From: Oscillospiraceae bacterium
GTDB lineage: Bacteria > Bacillota > Clostridia > Oscillospirales > Oscillospiraceae
Assembly (NCBI GenBank): GCA_910574635.1
Contig: CAJTCG010000033.1
Span: 1-32,006 of the forward strand
Reading direction: 5' to 3'
DNA length: 32,006 nt
Numbering within the stretch: the stretch's first letter is position 1; each line of letters begins with the position of its first letter. The notes under the pieces are model-generated. The model did not search any database, was not told the origin of the DNA, and worked only from the letters and a program-made list of their open reading frames with translations. This document shows, one piece after another, positions 24,236-31,429 of this stretch. The position numbers were made by a program, and so were the translations under genes.

Positions 24236-24244
24236 AAAAAAGTA

Positions 24245-24340
24245 GCGTTTCCTACGACTTCCTCCGGCGGCATTATCCGCATCAGGTTCAAGGGTCGAAG
24301 GTCTACCTTCCTCTCAGCCTGTCACACAAGCTCCCCTGTT
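24245..24340 (-). ncRNA. TPP riboswitch (THI element)
   Basis: The minus strand carries the conserved THI-box cores in order: GGGGAGCTTG, then CTGAGA (24317-24312) in the pyrimidine-sensor arm, ACCCTTGAACCTGAT, and GGATAATGCC with following GCCGGAGG. These are the TPP-binding elements of the aptamer. It sits between the promoter at 24355-24383 and the terminator at 24201-24235 and controls the thiM-thiE-HAD-thiD-thiC' operon. Boundaries are approximate to about 10 bases. Confidence 0.95.
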
Positions 24341-24354
24341 ATGTTGTTTTCCAC

Positions 24355-24383
24355 ATTGTAATGCAATTCTTTTCCAGTGTCAA
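24355..24383 (-). promoter_or_regulatory. Consensus promoter of the thi operon
   Basis: On the minus strand a perfect TTGACA (24383-24378) and TACAAT (24360-24355) are separated by 17 bases. Transcription should start near 24348, directly before the TPP aptamer. Confidence 0.88.
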
Positions 24384-24472
24384 TTATATTTTTCTTGGCT
24401 GCAAGTAAAAACGGATCACTATCGTTCCATACATCCAATCATAGCCAAAGCAGGTTTTCCACTAAAAGGTAT

Positions 24473-25492
24473 TTAGATTGAATATCCCCCTTGCTTTTTC
24501 CGCTGTGTAAAAAGCAAAACGTACTGCGCAGGCCATACCACACAATGAATAGACAGTATGCCGGCATCTTTGATTGCTGCGCCTGTGTTTCCGGCGGACA
24601 GGGCCATAATGCCGTCGAAGGCGGGCTGGGATGGGACGAGATTGCAGAGGACCGCCGACAGCCCGCTGACCCCAATCAGAGCGCATACAATGGGCACCGC
24701 GATAAATACCAGCATGATGATCTTGATATAGACCACACCGATCATCAGGTCCTCGGAGAGCTTGCCGGTAAACAGTCCGATCAGCGCCGCCACAAAGGAC
24801 GACAGAAGAATCAGGGCCAGCATTAGTCCCCAATGGTTCCAGGACAGTTGAAAGCAAATACACGCCGTTATGATAGACGAAAGACTTCCAAAGAGAAATC
24901 CCACTACAACTTTCTGTAAAATGTACTGGCAGGGCGTCATAGGCAGTATCTCGTTGACAAACGCCACGCCGTCCTCTTTTTCGGAAATGATGTTCATGGC
25001 GTTGAACGTACAGCCCATAAACATAGCCACGATCAGCACGGCGGGGATGAAAATGTCTTGAAAGTTTTCCAAAATATCAGGCCGATCCAACACCTGGACT
25101 TCTGTTTGTTCAGCGTTTTCTTGCCGCTCATAGAGGGTGGGCAGGGTAGCCGCCGCCTGCCGGAAAATCTCCAGCTCGTCCCCGCTGATTGCGGTTTTGA
25201 GGCTGTCTCCGTCTGCTTTTACGCCAATCACATTGGTAGACGGTTCGTTGATGGCGGCGGTCAGCTCCTCCTGGGTCCTGTAGGCCGTCACCGGGCCATA
25301 CCGCTCCAGCCATGTAATTGTCTGCGGGGACAGATCATTTTCCAGTACGCCGAAGTGCAGTTCTCCCAGGCTGGACATATCAATGGAGCCCATGAAATTC
25401 AGCGCCACGGCGACCAGGATGGGCAGCAGGAATGTCATCAAGCAGAATTTATCCCGCAGGACACTTTTTAGCTGATATTTCAAGCCTTTCAC
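24473..25492 (-). CDS. ABC-2-type permease, module 4, second subunit
   Basis: 339 residues from a GTG start 3 bases after the previous stop (GGGGTGAGGGGTG context). Helix 1 at about 18-36 precedes a ~130-residue extracytoplasmic domain, then five helices at about 173-330 with an SEKEDGVAFVNEILP loop. This is the ABC-2/CcmB-like architecture of NatB/multidrug exporters. It should form a heterodimeric channel with the permease encoded just upstream. Last gene of the module 4 operon; no obvious terminator follows before the thi promoter region. Confidence 0.85.
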   Translation of the reverse strand: MKGLKYQLKSVLRDKFCLMTFLLPILVAVALNFMGSIDMSSLGELHFGVLENDLSPQTITWLERYGPVTAYRTQEELTAAINEPSTNVIGVKADGDSLKTAISGDELEIFRQAAATLPTLYERQENAEQTEVQVLDRPDILENFQDIFIPAVLIVAMFMGCTFNAMNIISEKEDGVAFVNEILPMTPCQYILQKVVVGFLFGSLSSIITACICFQLSWNHWGLMLALILLSSFVAALIGLFTGKLSEDLMIGVVYIKIIMLVFIAVPIVCALIGVSGLSAVLCNLVPSQPAFDGIMALSAGNTGAAIKDAGILSIHCVVWPAQYVLLFTQRKKQGGYSI

Positions 25493-25495
25493 CCC

Positions 25496-26488
25496 TCACC
25501 CCTCCTTTCCGATTTCCCGATGGAACGCAAGCCGCACCACCAGGAACAGCAACACGATCATACCGGCAGCGCCGGCATAATAGGCAGGGGAAATGTCCGT
25601 TCCGAAATAGGCGTTTTTCAGGCCCATATAGACGTGGTAGAACGGATGATAGCTGATCCAGTCAAATTTGATTGACGTATTGGCGGATAAAAATACGGGG
25701 GTCGCGGCGAAAATGGCGATCACCAGATAGGCCAGCGTAAATTGCCGGAAGTCTTTCAGCAGCAGGGCGCAGAGCAGTCCCACCAAAGCCATCATCAGCG
25801 ACAGGATGGCCGTCTGGAGCAGGACCGCAGGCAGCACCGCCGCTCCATCGTTTAGCCCTACATTCAGCAGGGTAAGCAGCACCGCAAAGGCCAGATCGGA
25901 GAGCAGGAACACCGCCAGCTTGGACAGGAGGAACAAGTCTTTTTGCACCGGGAGAATGGCGTGGACACGAATGACCCCCATCCCCTTTTCCTTGAACAGT
26001 ACGGCGGCGATGCCCAAAAATCCCACAGCGGCCAGCTCAAAAAACAGCAGTTCACAGGTGATCTCTTTCCTCGCCTTTTGTTCCGGCGTGTTTGTGCCAA
26101 GCACCTCCGGGGCAGGGCTGGCCGAGGGTTCCAGCAGGGACAGGGCATAGTCGGCCCGGTGGCGGTCAACGTGTTCCGCACCCTTATAGAGTACCACCCG
26201 CACCTCCCCGGCGCTGGCGTCCAGCCCCACGCCGTTGGCGTCGGAGAGCAAGGCGGCGTCCATATCTTCCATAGAGGAAACGATCTGCACCAGGGACGAT
26301 TTTTCCGTATGTGTCCCGATGGGGTCGTACAGATACACATTGTAGGGCGGCATCTGCATGAAGCGGATATAGCCCAGGTTCACATAGGCTGTATAAAGGA
26401 CAAGGAACCCTATCGCCATCAGGAAAAACTTCCCCGACGCCAGCATCCGGCAGTCCTTTTTGAACAGGGCGAAAAATCCTTTTCCCAT
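25496..26488 (-). CDS. ABC-2-type permease, module 4, first subunit
   Basis: The start is the ATG at 26488, which overlaps the ATPase stop as ATGA; the longer frame to 26641 is an out-of-frame extension inside the ATPase gene. 330 residues: helix at about 18-38, a ~130-residue extracytoplasmic domain, then five or six helices from about 160 to 320, with a KEKGMGVIRVHAILPVQKD loop corresponding to that of the second subunit. Paralogous in layout to the next gene. The pair probably forms the transmembrane pore driven by the ATPase at 26488-27336. Confidence 0.85.
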   Translation of the reverse strand: MGKGFFALFKKDCRMLASGKFFLMAIGFLVLYTAYVNLGYIRFMQMPPYNVYLYDPIGTHTEKSSLVQIVSSMEDMDAALLSDANGVGLDASAGEVRVVLYKGAEHVDRHRADYALSLLEPSASPAPEVLGTNTPEQKARKEITCELLFFELAAVGFLGIAAVLFKEKGMGVIRVHAILPVQKDLFLLSKLAVFLLSDLAFAVLLTLLNVGLNDGAAVLPAVLLQTAILSLMMALVGLLCALLLKDFRQFTLAYLVIAIFAATPVFLSANTSIKFDWISYHPFYHVYMGLKNAYFGTDISPAYYAGAAGMIVLLFLVVRLAFHREIGKEG

Positions 26489-27336
26489 CAGGACAGCCCC
26501 CTCCCCGTGTACTGGATGAACATATCCTCCAGGGTCGGCTCCTGGGAGTGGATGCTGACGATCTCGTCGTGGGCAAAGGGAATACCTGCTTCCAGTTCCG
26601 GGGCCTCTACGGTTTTCGTCTCCCGCCGTCCTTGATACCAATAGTCGATCACGACCCGATGATTGCTGTTTTTCTCTTTCAGACGCTTGGGCGTGTCCAG
26701 GGCCACCAAATTTCCGTTGGAGATGAACGCCACCCGGTCACACAGCAAATCGGCGTCCACCATGTTATGGGTGGTGACGAACACCGTCGTCCCTTTTTTG
26801 CGCTCCTGTTCGATGATCTTCCGAAACAGCACCGCGCCGGAGGGGTCAAGGCCGCTGGTGGGTTCGTCCAGAAACAGCAGCCGGGGGTTGCTCACCAGCG
26901 CCCGGGCCATGCTCACCCGCTGGCGCATCCCCTTGGAGTAGGAGGACACCGGCTTTTTCAAAAAATCTGGCTTAAATTCCAGCGCATCCAGCAGCTCCCT
27001 CACATCCCGCCGCTGCTCCCTGGGGTAGAAAGAGGCGAAGTAGTTCAAATTATCCACGGCGCTCAAATTGGCGTACAGGTAGGGAAACTCAAACAGGACG
27101 CCGATCTTCTGAAAAAATTCCTGGCCGTGGAGGTTGGAAATGTCCTGCCCGAACAGGGAAACCTTACCACCGTGGCCTTTTAATATCCCGGTGAGTATCT
27201 TTTGCGTTGTGGACTTCCCGGAGCCGTTGGGCCCCAGGAAACCGAAGATTTCTCCGTCCTCTACGGTGAAGTCCAGGCCATGGAGGGCCTGCTTGTCTTT
27301 GCCGTAGGAGAACGTCAGGTTTTTGACCTCGATCAC
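26488..27336 (-). CDS. ABC transporter ATPase, module 4
   Basis: 282 residues starting with GTG, which overlaps the stop of the 48-residue gene (GTGA). Walker A GPNGSGKS (35-42), signature YSKGMRQR, Walker B LLFLDEPTSGLDP, and a ~55-residue C-terminal extension after the ABC core (NHRVVIDYWYQGRRETK ... TLEDMFIQYTG). The extension is typical of exporter ATPases of the CcmA/NatA class. The non-ATG start and coupling to the microprotein suggest equimolar or reduced translation. Stop and next start overlap. Substrate unknown. Confidence 0.92.
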   Translation of the reverse strand: MIEVKNLTFSYGKDKQALHGLDFTVEDGEIFGFLGPNGSGKSTTQKILTGILKGHGGKVSLFGQDISNLHGQEFFQKIGVLFEFPYLYANLSAVDNLNYFASFYPREQRRDVRELLDALEFKPDFLKKPVSSYSKGMRQRVSMARALVSNPRLLFLDEPTSGLDPSGAVLFRKIIEQERKKGTTVFVTTHNMVDADLLCDRVAFISNGNLVALDTPKRLKEKNSNHRVVIDYWYQGRRETKTVEAPELEAGIPFAHDEIVSIHSQEPTLEDMFIQYTGRGLS

Positions 27337-27479
27337 TCGTCGTCACCCCACTTTCCACGCTGATCTTTTCTCTGCTGGCGCTTGGTCCACCCCTTCATGA
27401 ACTTGATCTTGAAGGGGATAGAGATAACCAGCACCGCTACAATCGCCAACCACCAGTACCACGCTAACCCAAAGAACAT
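27333..27479 (-). CDS. 48-residue single-helix membrane microprotein
   Basis: An ATG at 27479 with GAGGAGGG 6-7 bases upstream opens a 48-codon frame: a hydrophobic helix at residues 2-22 (FFGLAWYWWLAIVAVLVISI) and a strongly basic/charged tail (KIKFMKGWTKRQQRKDQRGK ... DDE). Its stop overlaps the ATPase GTG start by 4 bases, so it is translated first in the ABC operon. The positive-inside rule puts the tail in the cytoplasm. It may be a small regulatory or assembly subunit of the transporter. Too short for standard gene callers; no family recognised. Confidence 0.75.
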   Translation of the reverse strand: MFFGLAWYWWLAIVAVLVISIPFKIKFMKGWTKRQQRKDQRGKWGDDE

Positions 27480-27485
27480 AAAAAA

Positions 27486-27514
27486 CCCTCCTCATTTGTG
27501 ATAAGGAGAGTTTA
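27486..27514 (-). promoter_or_regulatory. Hairpin burying the first ribosome site of module 4 ABC operon
   Basis: On the minus strand CTCTCCTTAT (27510-27501) pairs with ATGAGGAGGG (27495-27486) through eight Watson-Crick and two G-U pairs around a 5-base loop. Six U residues and the microprotein ATG follow. The 3' arm holds the Shine-Dalgarno. The -10 box TAAACT (27514-27509) overlaps the top of the 5' arm, and the predicted start (~27502) lies near the end of that arm. Same design as at 14682-14714. Confidence 0.65.
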
Positions 27515-27522
27515 GGGTTGCG

Positions 27523-27566
27523 GTGTGAAGCTGGTGTGAGGCCTCTGTGAAATCCGTGTGAAATGT
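27523..27566 (-). promoter_or_regulatory. Four 11-bp tandem repeats, predicted RR operator, module 4
   Basis: On the plus strand GTGTGA, GTGTGA, CTGTGA and GTGTGA start at 27523, 27534, 27545 and 27556, exactly 11 bp apart. Read with the operon the unit is TTCACAC/TTTCACA. The array ends 8 bases before the -10 box at 27514-27509, and no -35 consensus lies between. One helical turn between copies is what a head-to-tail OmpR-family regulator needs. Confidence 0.75.
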
Positions 27567-27676
27567 TCCTTTTTCAAAGTTGAAAAAGGAGCTAAAAAGA
27601 GCTTTCATTCGCTCTGAAGTCCGGTGGTCGCGCAAGCTCCCCGCACGGCAACAAAGCGGGAGCAAAAGCGAGATAA

Positions 27677-28744
27677 TCATGCAATGGGGATGGAAAACCA
27701 AAACCGCACACCGCCTGCCTGGTTTTCTGCGCCGTAGGGCAGATTTTGCATGGACAGGATTTGCGCCACGATGGACAGCCCCAGCCCGGAGCCGCTGTAC
27801 TGCGCACCGCTGTCCCGGTAGAATTTTGTCCAGATTTTAGGCAGGTCGTTTTCCGGGATCGTCCTGCCTTGGTTGAAAATGGAAAAATGCAATGCCCCAT
27901 CATCCACTGTCAGCTGCAACCGCAGAACGCCGCCGGGGGATACATTTTTCCTGGCATTGACCATGAAATTCTCCAAAACCTGCTCCATGCGCCGCCGGTC
28001 TGTCCACACAAAAGCCTTTTGCTCCGGCAGCTCATATTGCAGTTCAAAGTCGGTGTCCGGGGCGTCGATCAAAAGCCGCCCGGCTACTGTTTCCGCCAGC
28101 TCTACAAAGTCAAACCGGGAAATGTTCAGACTTGCGGCCCCGCTCTCCAATGCCGACAAGTCCAGCAGGGTCACGATCAGGCCATTCATGCGCTCCACTT
28201 CGGAGATGATCACCTGGGCGTATTTCTGCTTTTTGGCCTCGTCCGTTTCGTCCTGTAAGCCCTCGGCATAGGCTCGGATAATGCCCAGCGGAGTTTTCAT
28301 TTCATGGGACAGGCTGTCCACCAGCTCCTTGCGCTCGGCCAGAAGAAGCCGCTCCTTTTCCACGTCCTTTTCAAGCTGTATGTTTGCGTTCTCCAGACGG
28401 ACAAGGGCCTGTTGCAGATTTTCAGCCATTGTGTTCAGGCTTGCAGACAGTTCCCCAAATTCATCTGCCGAAATAAAATTGCAGGGGGCAGAAAAATCCA
28501 GCCCAGCCATACGCTTTGCGGAGGCGTTTAGTTTGTCAATCGGTTTTGTGATAAAGCGGCCCATAAAAAGGTCGATACCAATGATTAGAAGAAAAACAAA
28601 TCCCAGCCAGATTAGAAAAGAAGCATCTTCACTGACCGGCAAGCCGGTGGAGAGGATGTAGGAAAAAATCAGCGCAGCCCCCGCCAGCTTGGAGAGCATC
28701 AAAATCTTTTTCCGAACAGTACGGAGGGAAAACAGCTCTTTCAT
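27677..28744 (-). CDS. Membrane sensor histidine kinase, module 4
   Basis: 355 residues starting within ATGA overlap of the regulator stop. Two helices (about 14-35 and 43-64) are separated by only ~8 extracellular residues, so the stimulus is likely sensed in the membrane or via a partner protein. HAMP follows at about 65-115, a coiled linker, HisKA with H147 in VDSLSHEMKTP, and HATPase motifs NFMVNARKN, NQGRTI, IWTKFYRD and GSGLGLSIV. The G1 box has NQG in place of DNG, a mild deviation. It pairs with the upstream regulator. Confidence 0.92.
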   Translation of the reverse strand: MKELFSLRTVRKKILMLSKLAGAALIFSYILSTGLPVSEDASFLIWLGFVFLLIIGIDLFMGRFITKPIDKLNASAKRMAGLDFSAPCNFISADEFGELSASLNTMAENLQQALVRLENANIQLEKDVEKERLLLAERKELVDSLSHEMKTPLGIIRAYAEGLQDETDEAKKQKYAQVIISEVERMNGLIVTLLDLSALESGAASLNISRFDFVELAETVAGRLLIDAPDTDFELQYELPEQKAFVWTDRRRMEQVLENFMVNARKNVSPGGVLRLQLTVDDGALHFSIFNQGRTIPENDLPKIWTKFYRDSGAQYSGSGLGLSIVAQILSMQNLPYGAENQAGGVRFWFSIPIA

Positions 28745-29409
28745 ACCGCCACCTCAAATTTATAGCCGGAGCGTATCAGAGTGACAATATGCCTGCCCTC
28801 GTCCCCCAGCTTTTGCCGCAGGGTCTTAATGTGGGTGTCCACGGTTCGGGTCGTTCCCTCGAAATCATAGCCCCAGACACGGTTCAGGAGCTGCTCCCGA
28901 TTGAATATCTGCCCAGGGTTTGCCATCAGAAAGGCGAGCAGCTCATACTCCTTATGGGTCAAGGTGATCTCCTGCCCGTCCAGATAGACCTTGTGGGCGC
29001 CCGGCTGTAGCAGGATCTTCCCAGCAGTAACCGCTCCGGCGGATACAGGAGAGGTGTGGCGCAGGAGGACGTTCACCTTTGCCAGCAGCACCTTGGGACT
29101 GAACGGCTTTGTCATGTAGTCGTCTGCGCCGTATTCGTAGCCTCGCAGCTTGTCGTCCTCCTCACTTTTGGCGGTGAGCATGATAATGGGCATATCGCTC
29201 ATTTCCCGCGCCATCTTGCAGACGGAGAAACCGTCCAAATGGGGCATCATCACATCCAGGATCATCAAATCCATAGGATGATTTTTCAGCGTGACAAGGG
29301 CATCTATGCCGTCGTCGGCGGTAAAGCAGGTATGCCCGCCCTTTCGCATATAGTCCGCGATAATGTCCCGCATGGCTGTTTCATCTTCGACAATCAGGAT
29401 ATTTGCCAT
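28741..29409 (-). CDS. OmpR/PhoB-family response regulator, module 4
   Basis: Start at the ATG at 29409, with CAGGAGG 6 bases upstream; the longer frame to 29430 has none. 222 residues: receiver with VEDE at 7-10, D52 in LMILDVMMPHLDG, K101 in YMTKPFS, then a winged helix (LTHKEYELLAFL, TVDTHIKTLRQKL, LIRSGYKFEV). The probable target is the four-repeat array at 27523-27566. It is co-translated with the kinase. Confidence 0.93.
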   Translation of the reverse strand: MANILIVEDETAMRDIIADYMRKGGHTCFTADDGIDALVTLKNHPMDLMILDVMMPHLDGFSVCKMAREMSDMPIIMLTAKSEEDDKLRGYEYGADDYMTKPFSPKVLLAKVNVLLRHTSPVSAGAVTAGKILLQPGAHKVYLDGQEITLTHKEYELLAFLMANPGQIFNREQLLNRVWGYDFEGTTRTVDTHIKTLRQKLGDEGRHIVTLIRSGYKFEVAV

Positions 29410-29449
29410 AGTGCCTCCTGTGGATCTCAAAGTCTTTAGTTCAGTATAG

Positions 29450-29478
29450 ATTATATTGGGTATCCGTTAAAAAGGCAA
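29450..29478 (-). promoter_or_regulatory. Sigma-A-type promoter of module 4 regulator
   Basis: On the minus strand TTGCCT (29478-29473) and a perfect TATAAT (29455-29450) are separated by 17 bases. The ATG is 41 bases downstream of the -10. A second TATACT lies 5 bases further on. Confidence 0.75.
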
Positions 29479-30000
29479 GAGACTATATCTGCGGCCAAAT
29501 CCTGGAGACAAACAAGGAGCTTGACTAAAATCAGGTTATGCGGCTTTGATTTTTCAAAAGTCGCCGTTTATGAATCTATGTGCGAAAACACCTCCGCTGT
29601 ACGACGGATTTTTTCTTTTGCCGTCGTGCGAAAGATTGTTTGTTCTATTTTGCTCTTTTAGCTTTCTAATGTTTCAATTTTGCCTCTATTTTTTTGATAA
29701 AATCAATTCGGACAAACACTGTTGGCTTGAAATAGCCAGAAACTGCTACTACCAATTCTTTTTGTGGATTGATATATAGTTTTTACCTGCTCGTTCTATG
29801 GTTTAGCAGCAGTTTCAGTGATGGCTACTTTTATCAAGGACAGACATAAAACGCTGTTATCCTTAAAAAGGCATGGAAAATGTTCGCGGGCGTCCTGCCG
29901 CAATTTGTGGCCATTGTGCTATCACCGCTTATCTGGTGGGGGTTTTAGTCAGATGAAGGCTATGTCGCAAAAATACTGGTTTCTATTTGACAGCTAGACA
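29479..30000. other. Gene-poor AT-rich region with decayed remnants
   Basis: No gene can be supported here. A 77-codon plus-strand frame (29546-29779) has no ribosome site and a Phe/Cys-rich, unlikely sequence. At about 29857-29949 an open stretch reads KAWKMFAGVLPQFVAIVLSP then LIWWGF and a stop, which looks like the end of a lost membrane protein, with a stop codon not far upstream. An inverted repeat lies at about 29729-29752 and 29802-29832 (arms of ~22 bases, one with a 5-base insertion). ACGACGG and CCGTCGT at about 29598-29628 form a weak hairpin. Confidence 0.4.
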
Positions 30001-30046
30001 AGCAGACGTGTCAAGATTCTCGATCTTAACACGCCTGTTTGCTTAT
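29998..30046. terminator. Hairpin, probable terminator after HU and the Cys-rich gene
   Basis: On the minus strand CGTGTTAAGAT and ATCTTGACACG (11 pairs with one G-U) enclose a 5-base loop, with AAGCA...TGCTT pairs outside and an internal mismatch region. U residues afterwards are few, so it is a moderate terminator candidate only. Confidence 0.5.
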
Positions 30047-30058
30047 GAAATATATGAT

Positions 30059-30199
30059 TTAACGCATACCGGTCTTAATGAATTCAATCAACTTTTCCAC
30101 ATCGGGACATCCATCCGACCCGCAGCCATCACATCTCACGTTCCCAGAGCACAAACAGCACGCAAGGCCACATCGTGCAACACCTAGTTCTCGCCGCAT
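30059..30199 (-). CDS. 46-residue Cys-rich protein, DUF3795-like start
   Basis: The frame from the ATG at 30199 codes RELGVARCGLACCLCSGN, then RCDGCGSDGCPD and a helical KLIEFIKTGMR tail. The ARCGLACCLC...C..CGSDGCP pattern recalls the N-terminal part of DUF3795-type metal-binding proteins, whose later Cys motifs are missing here. The ribosome site is weak (GGTGGGG). It begins 22 bases after the HU stop on the same strand and may be co-transcribed. Either a genuine miniprotein or a truncated relative. Confidence 0.5.
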   Translation of the reverse strand: MRRELGVARCGLACCLCSGNVRCDGCGSDGCPDVEKLIEFIKTGMR

Positions 30200-30221
30200 T
30201 TCCCCACCCCACCAAATCTTT

Positions 30222-30494
30222 TTACTGGATCGCGTCCTTCAGAGCTTTGCCAGCTTTGAACACTGGAGCTTTAGACGCAGCAATCTCGACAGGTTCCTTT
30301 GTCCGCGGGTTCCGGCCGGTGCGGGCCCCACGGGCCTTGACTTCAAAAGAGCCAAACCCGACCAGTTGAACTTTATCCTCCGCCTTGAGCGCATTCTCCA
30401 CAACTCCAGTAAATGCGTTCAGCGCAATTTCACAGTCCTTTTTGGGCAGGCCGCTGGCCTCAGCCATCGCAGTAATCAGTTCATTTTTGTTCAT
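30222..30494 (-). CDS. HU/IHF-family DNA-binding protein
   Basis: Start at the ATG at 30494, with AGGAG 8-9 bases upstream. 90 residues, the normal HU length: MNKNELITAMAEASGL, KKDCEIALNAFTGVV, VQLVGFGSFEVKARGARTG with the RNPRT beta-arm motif, then APVFKAGKALKDAI. A dimeric nucleoid protein that bends DNA. It has its own promoter. Clostridia carry several HU copies, so it may be an accessory one tied to this variable region. Confidence 0.95.
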   Translation of the reverse strand: MNKNELITAMAEASGLPKKDCEIALNAFTGVVENALKAEDKVQLVGFGSFEVKARGARTGRNPRTKEPVEIAASKAPVFKAGKALKDAIQ

Positions 30495-30529
30495 TAACAT
30501 TCTCCTTCTGTATAAAAAGCCGCTCATGT

Positions 30530-30557
30530 ATGATAGCCGCCCCATTGAAAAAGGCAA
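30530..30557 (-). promoter_or_regulatory. Promoter of the HU gene
   Basis: On the minus strand TTGCCT (30557-30552) and TATCAT (30535-30530) are separated by 16 bases; the ATG lies 35 bases downstream of the -10. Confidence 0.6.
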
Positions 30558-30576
30558 CCTACAGCTCAAAAACTCG

Positions 30577-31341
30577 TTATTCCTTACTATACTTGTCATA
30601 GCGGCACTGCTCAAATACAGTGTTCCCCAAAAGTGTAATCGCCTGTACAGGGCATAAGCTGATGCAGCGATAACACATTGTGCAGCGATCTCCCGCTGCT
30701 GCTTTGTGATTCTTTAGGGTGATGTTTCCCATTGGGCATATCTGGGCACATAGTCCGCAGCCCACACAGGCTTCACTGATTTTCAGCTTATCAGAGCAGT
30801 CTTTCGTCTTGCCATAATACCATAGGCGCTGACCCAAGAGGCCTGCTGCTCTGTTATAAAAGTTTAAGCCATCCCTTGGGTATTTGCCTTGCTTGATCTC
30901 CTGCGCACATTTTTCAATCTTTCTGTCCGCCGCTTTTATGATCTCCCGATTTTTTTCAACAGATCTTTTCAGCAGCTTCACATCGCAAATCGAATCAGGC
31001 ATACAGATATGCAGGCCGCCAACGATACTCGCGCCACACTTTTTCAATAGCCGTGCAGAACATCCTGCTCCATCCCCGCTGAACAATCCCATTGTGGCAA
31101 CACAAAGCACTCTTTTGTTTTTCCAAAATTCCGAATGGTCTTTGATAAAGTTTCGTACCATAACTGGCGCATTGGAGAATTGAACGGGGTACGCCAATAC
31201 AATAAACTCGTGCTGTGATAATAAATGCACAGTTTCTTTTCCCTCAATGGGAACTGCCTGCGCATTTTCATCCAATAAATAAATCAGCTTTTCGATACAG
31301 TGTTTTGTGTTCCCTGTTCCACTTAAATATACGCCAATCAT
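30577..31341 (-). CDS. EFR1-type flavodoxin/ferredoxin fusion protein
   Basis: 254 residues. The first ~150 form a flavodoxin-like domain with FMN phosphate loop SGTGNTK (7-13), YPVQFSNAP and MGLFSGDGAG motifs. The C-terminal ~70 carry two [4Fe-4S] clusters: CVGCGLCAQICPMG and CTMCYRCISLCPVQ. EFR1-family proteins of this build are common in gut Clostridia and are thought to shuttle electrons; the partner is unknown. The ATG has GGGGGC upstream. Length is typical. It reads towards HU but a separate HU promoter is present. Confidence 0.9.
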   Translation of the reverse strand: MIGVYLSGTGNTKHCIEKLIYLLDENAQAVPIEGKETVHLLSQHEFIVLAYPVQFSNAPVMVRNFIKDHSEFWKNKRVLCVATMGLFSGDGAGCSARLLKKCGASIVGGLHICMPDSICDVKLLKRSVEKNREIIKAADRKIEKCAQEIKQGKYPRDGLNFYNRAAGLLGQRLWYYGKTKDCSDKLKISEACVGCGLCAQICPMGNITLKNHKAAAGDRCTMCYRCISLCPVQAITLLGNTVFEQCRYDKYSKE

Positions 31342-31400
31342 AGCTTTGCCCCCAACGTGGATCCTTCATGCGGATACGACCAATCATTTACCCAGCTCAC

Positions 31401-31429
31401 ATTGTAGACGCATTATAGAGAAAAAGCAA
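31401..31429 (-). promoter_or_regulatory. Promoter of the EFR1-type gene
   Basis: On the minus strand TTGCTT (31429-31424) and TACAAT (31406-31401) are separated by 17 bases. A perfect TATAAT 11 bases upstream of the -10 has no good -35. The remainder of the gap to 31628 is AT-rich, and nothing else is recognisable. Confidence 0.6.

Noticed and set aside
25496..26641. Extended 381-residue version of the first module 4 permease
   Set aside because: The first 51 codons are a shadow of the ATPase; the ATGA overlap at 26488 gives the natural start.
27568..27589. Palindrome CCTTTTTCAA/TTGAAAAAGG as kinase terminator
   Set aside because: AT-rich stem with a 2-base centre and no U-tract after it on the minus strand; it may matter for DNA structure beside the repeats but is not a convincing terminator.
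29546..29779. 77-codon plus-strand frame
   Set aside because: No ribosome site, Phe/Cys-rich composition from AT-rich DNA, and no recognisable family.
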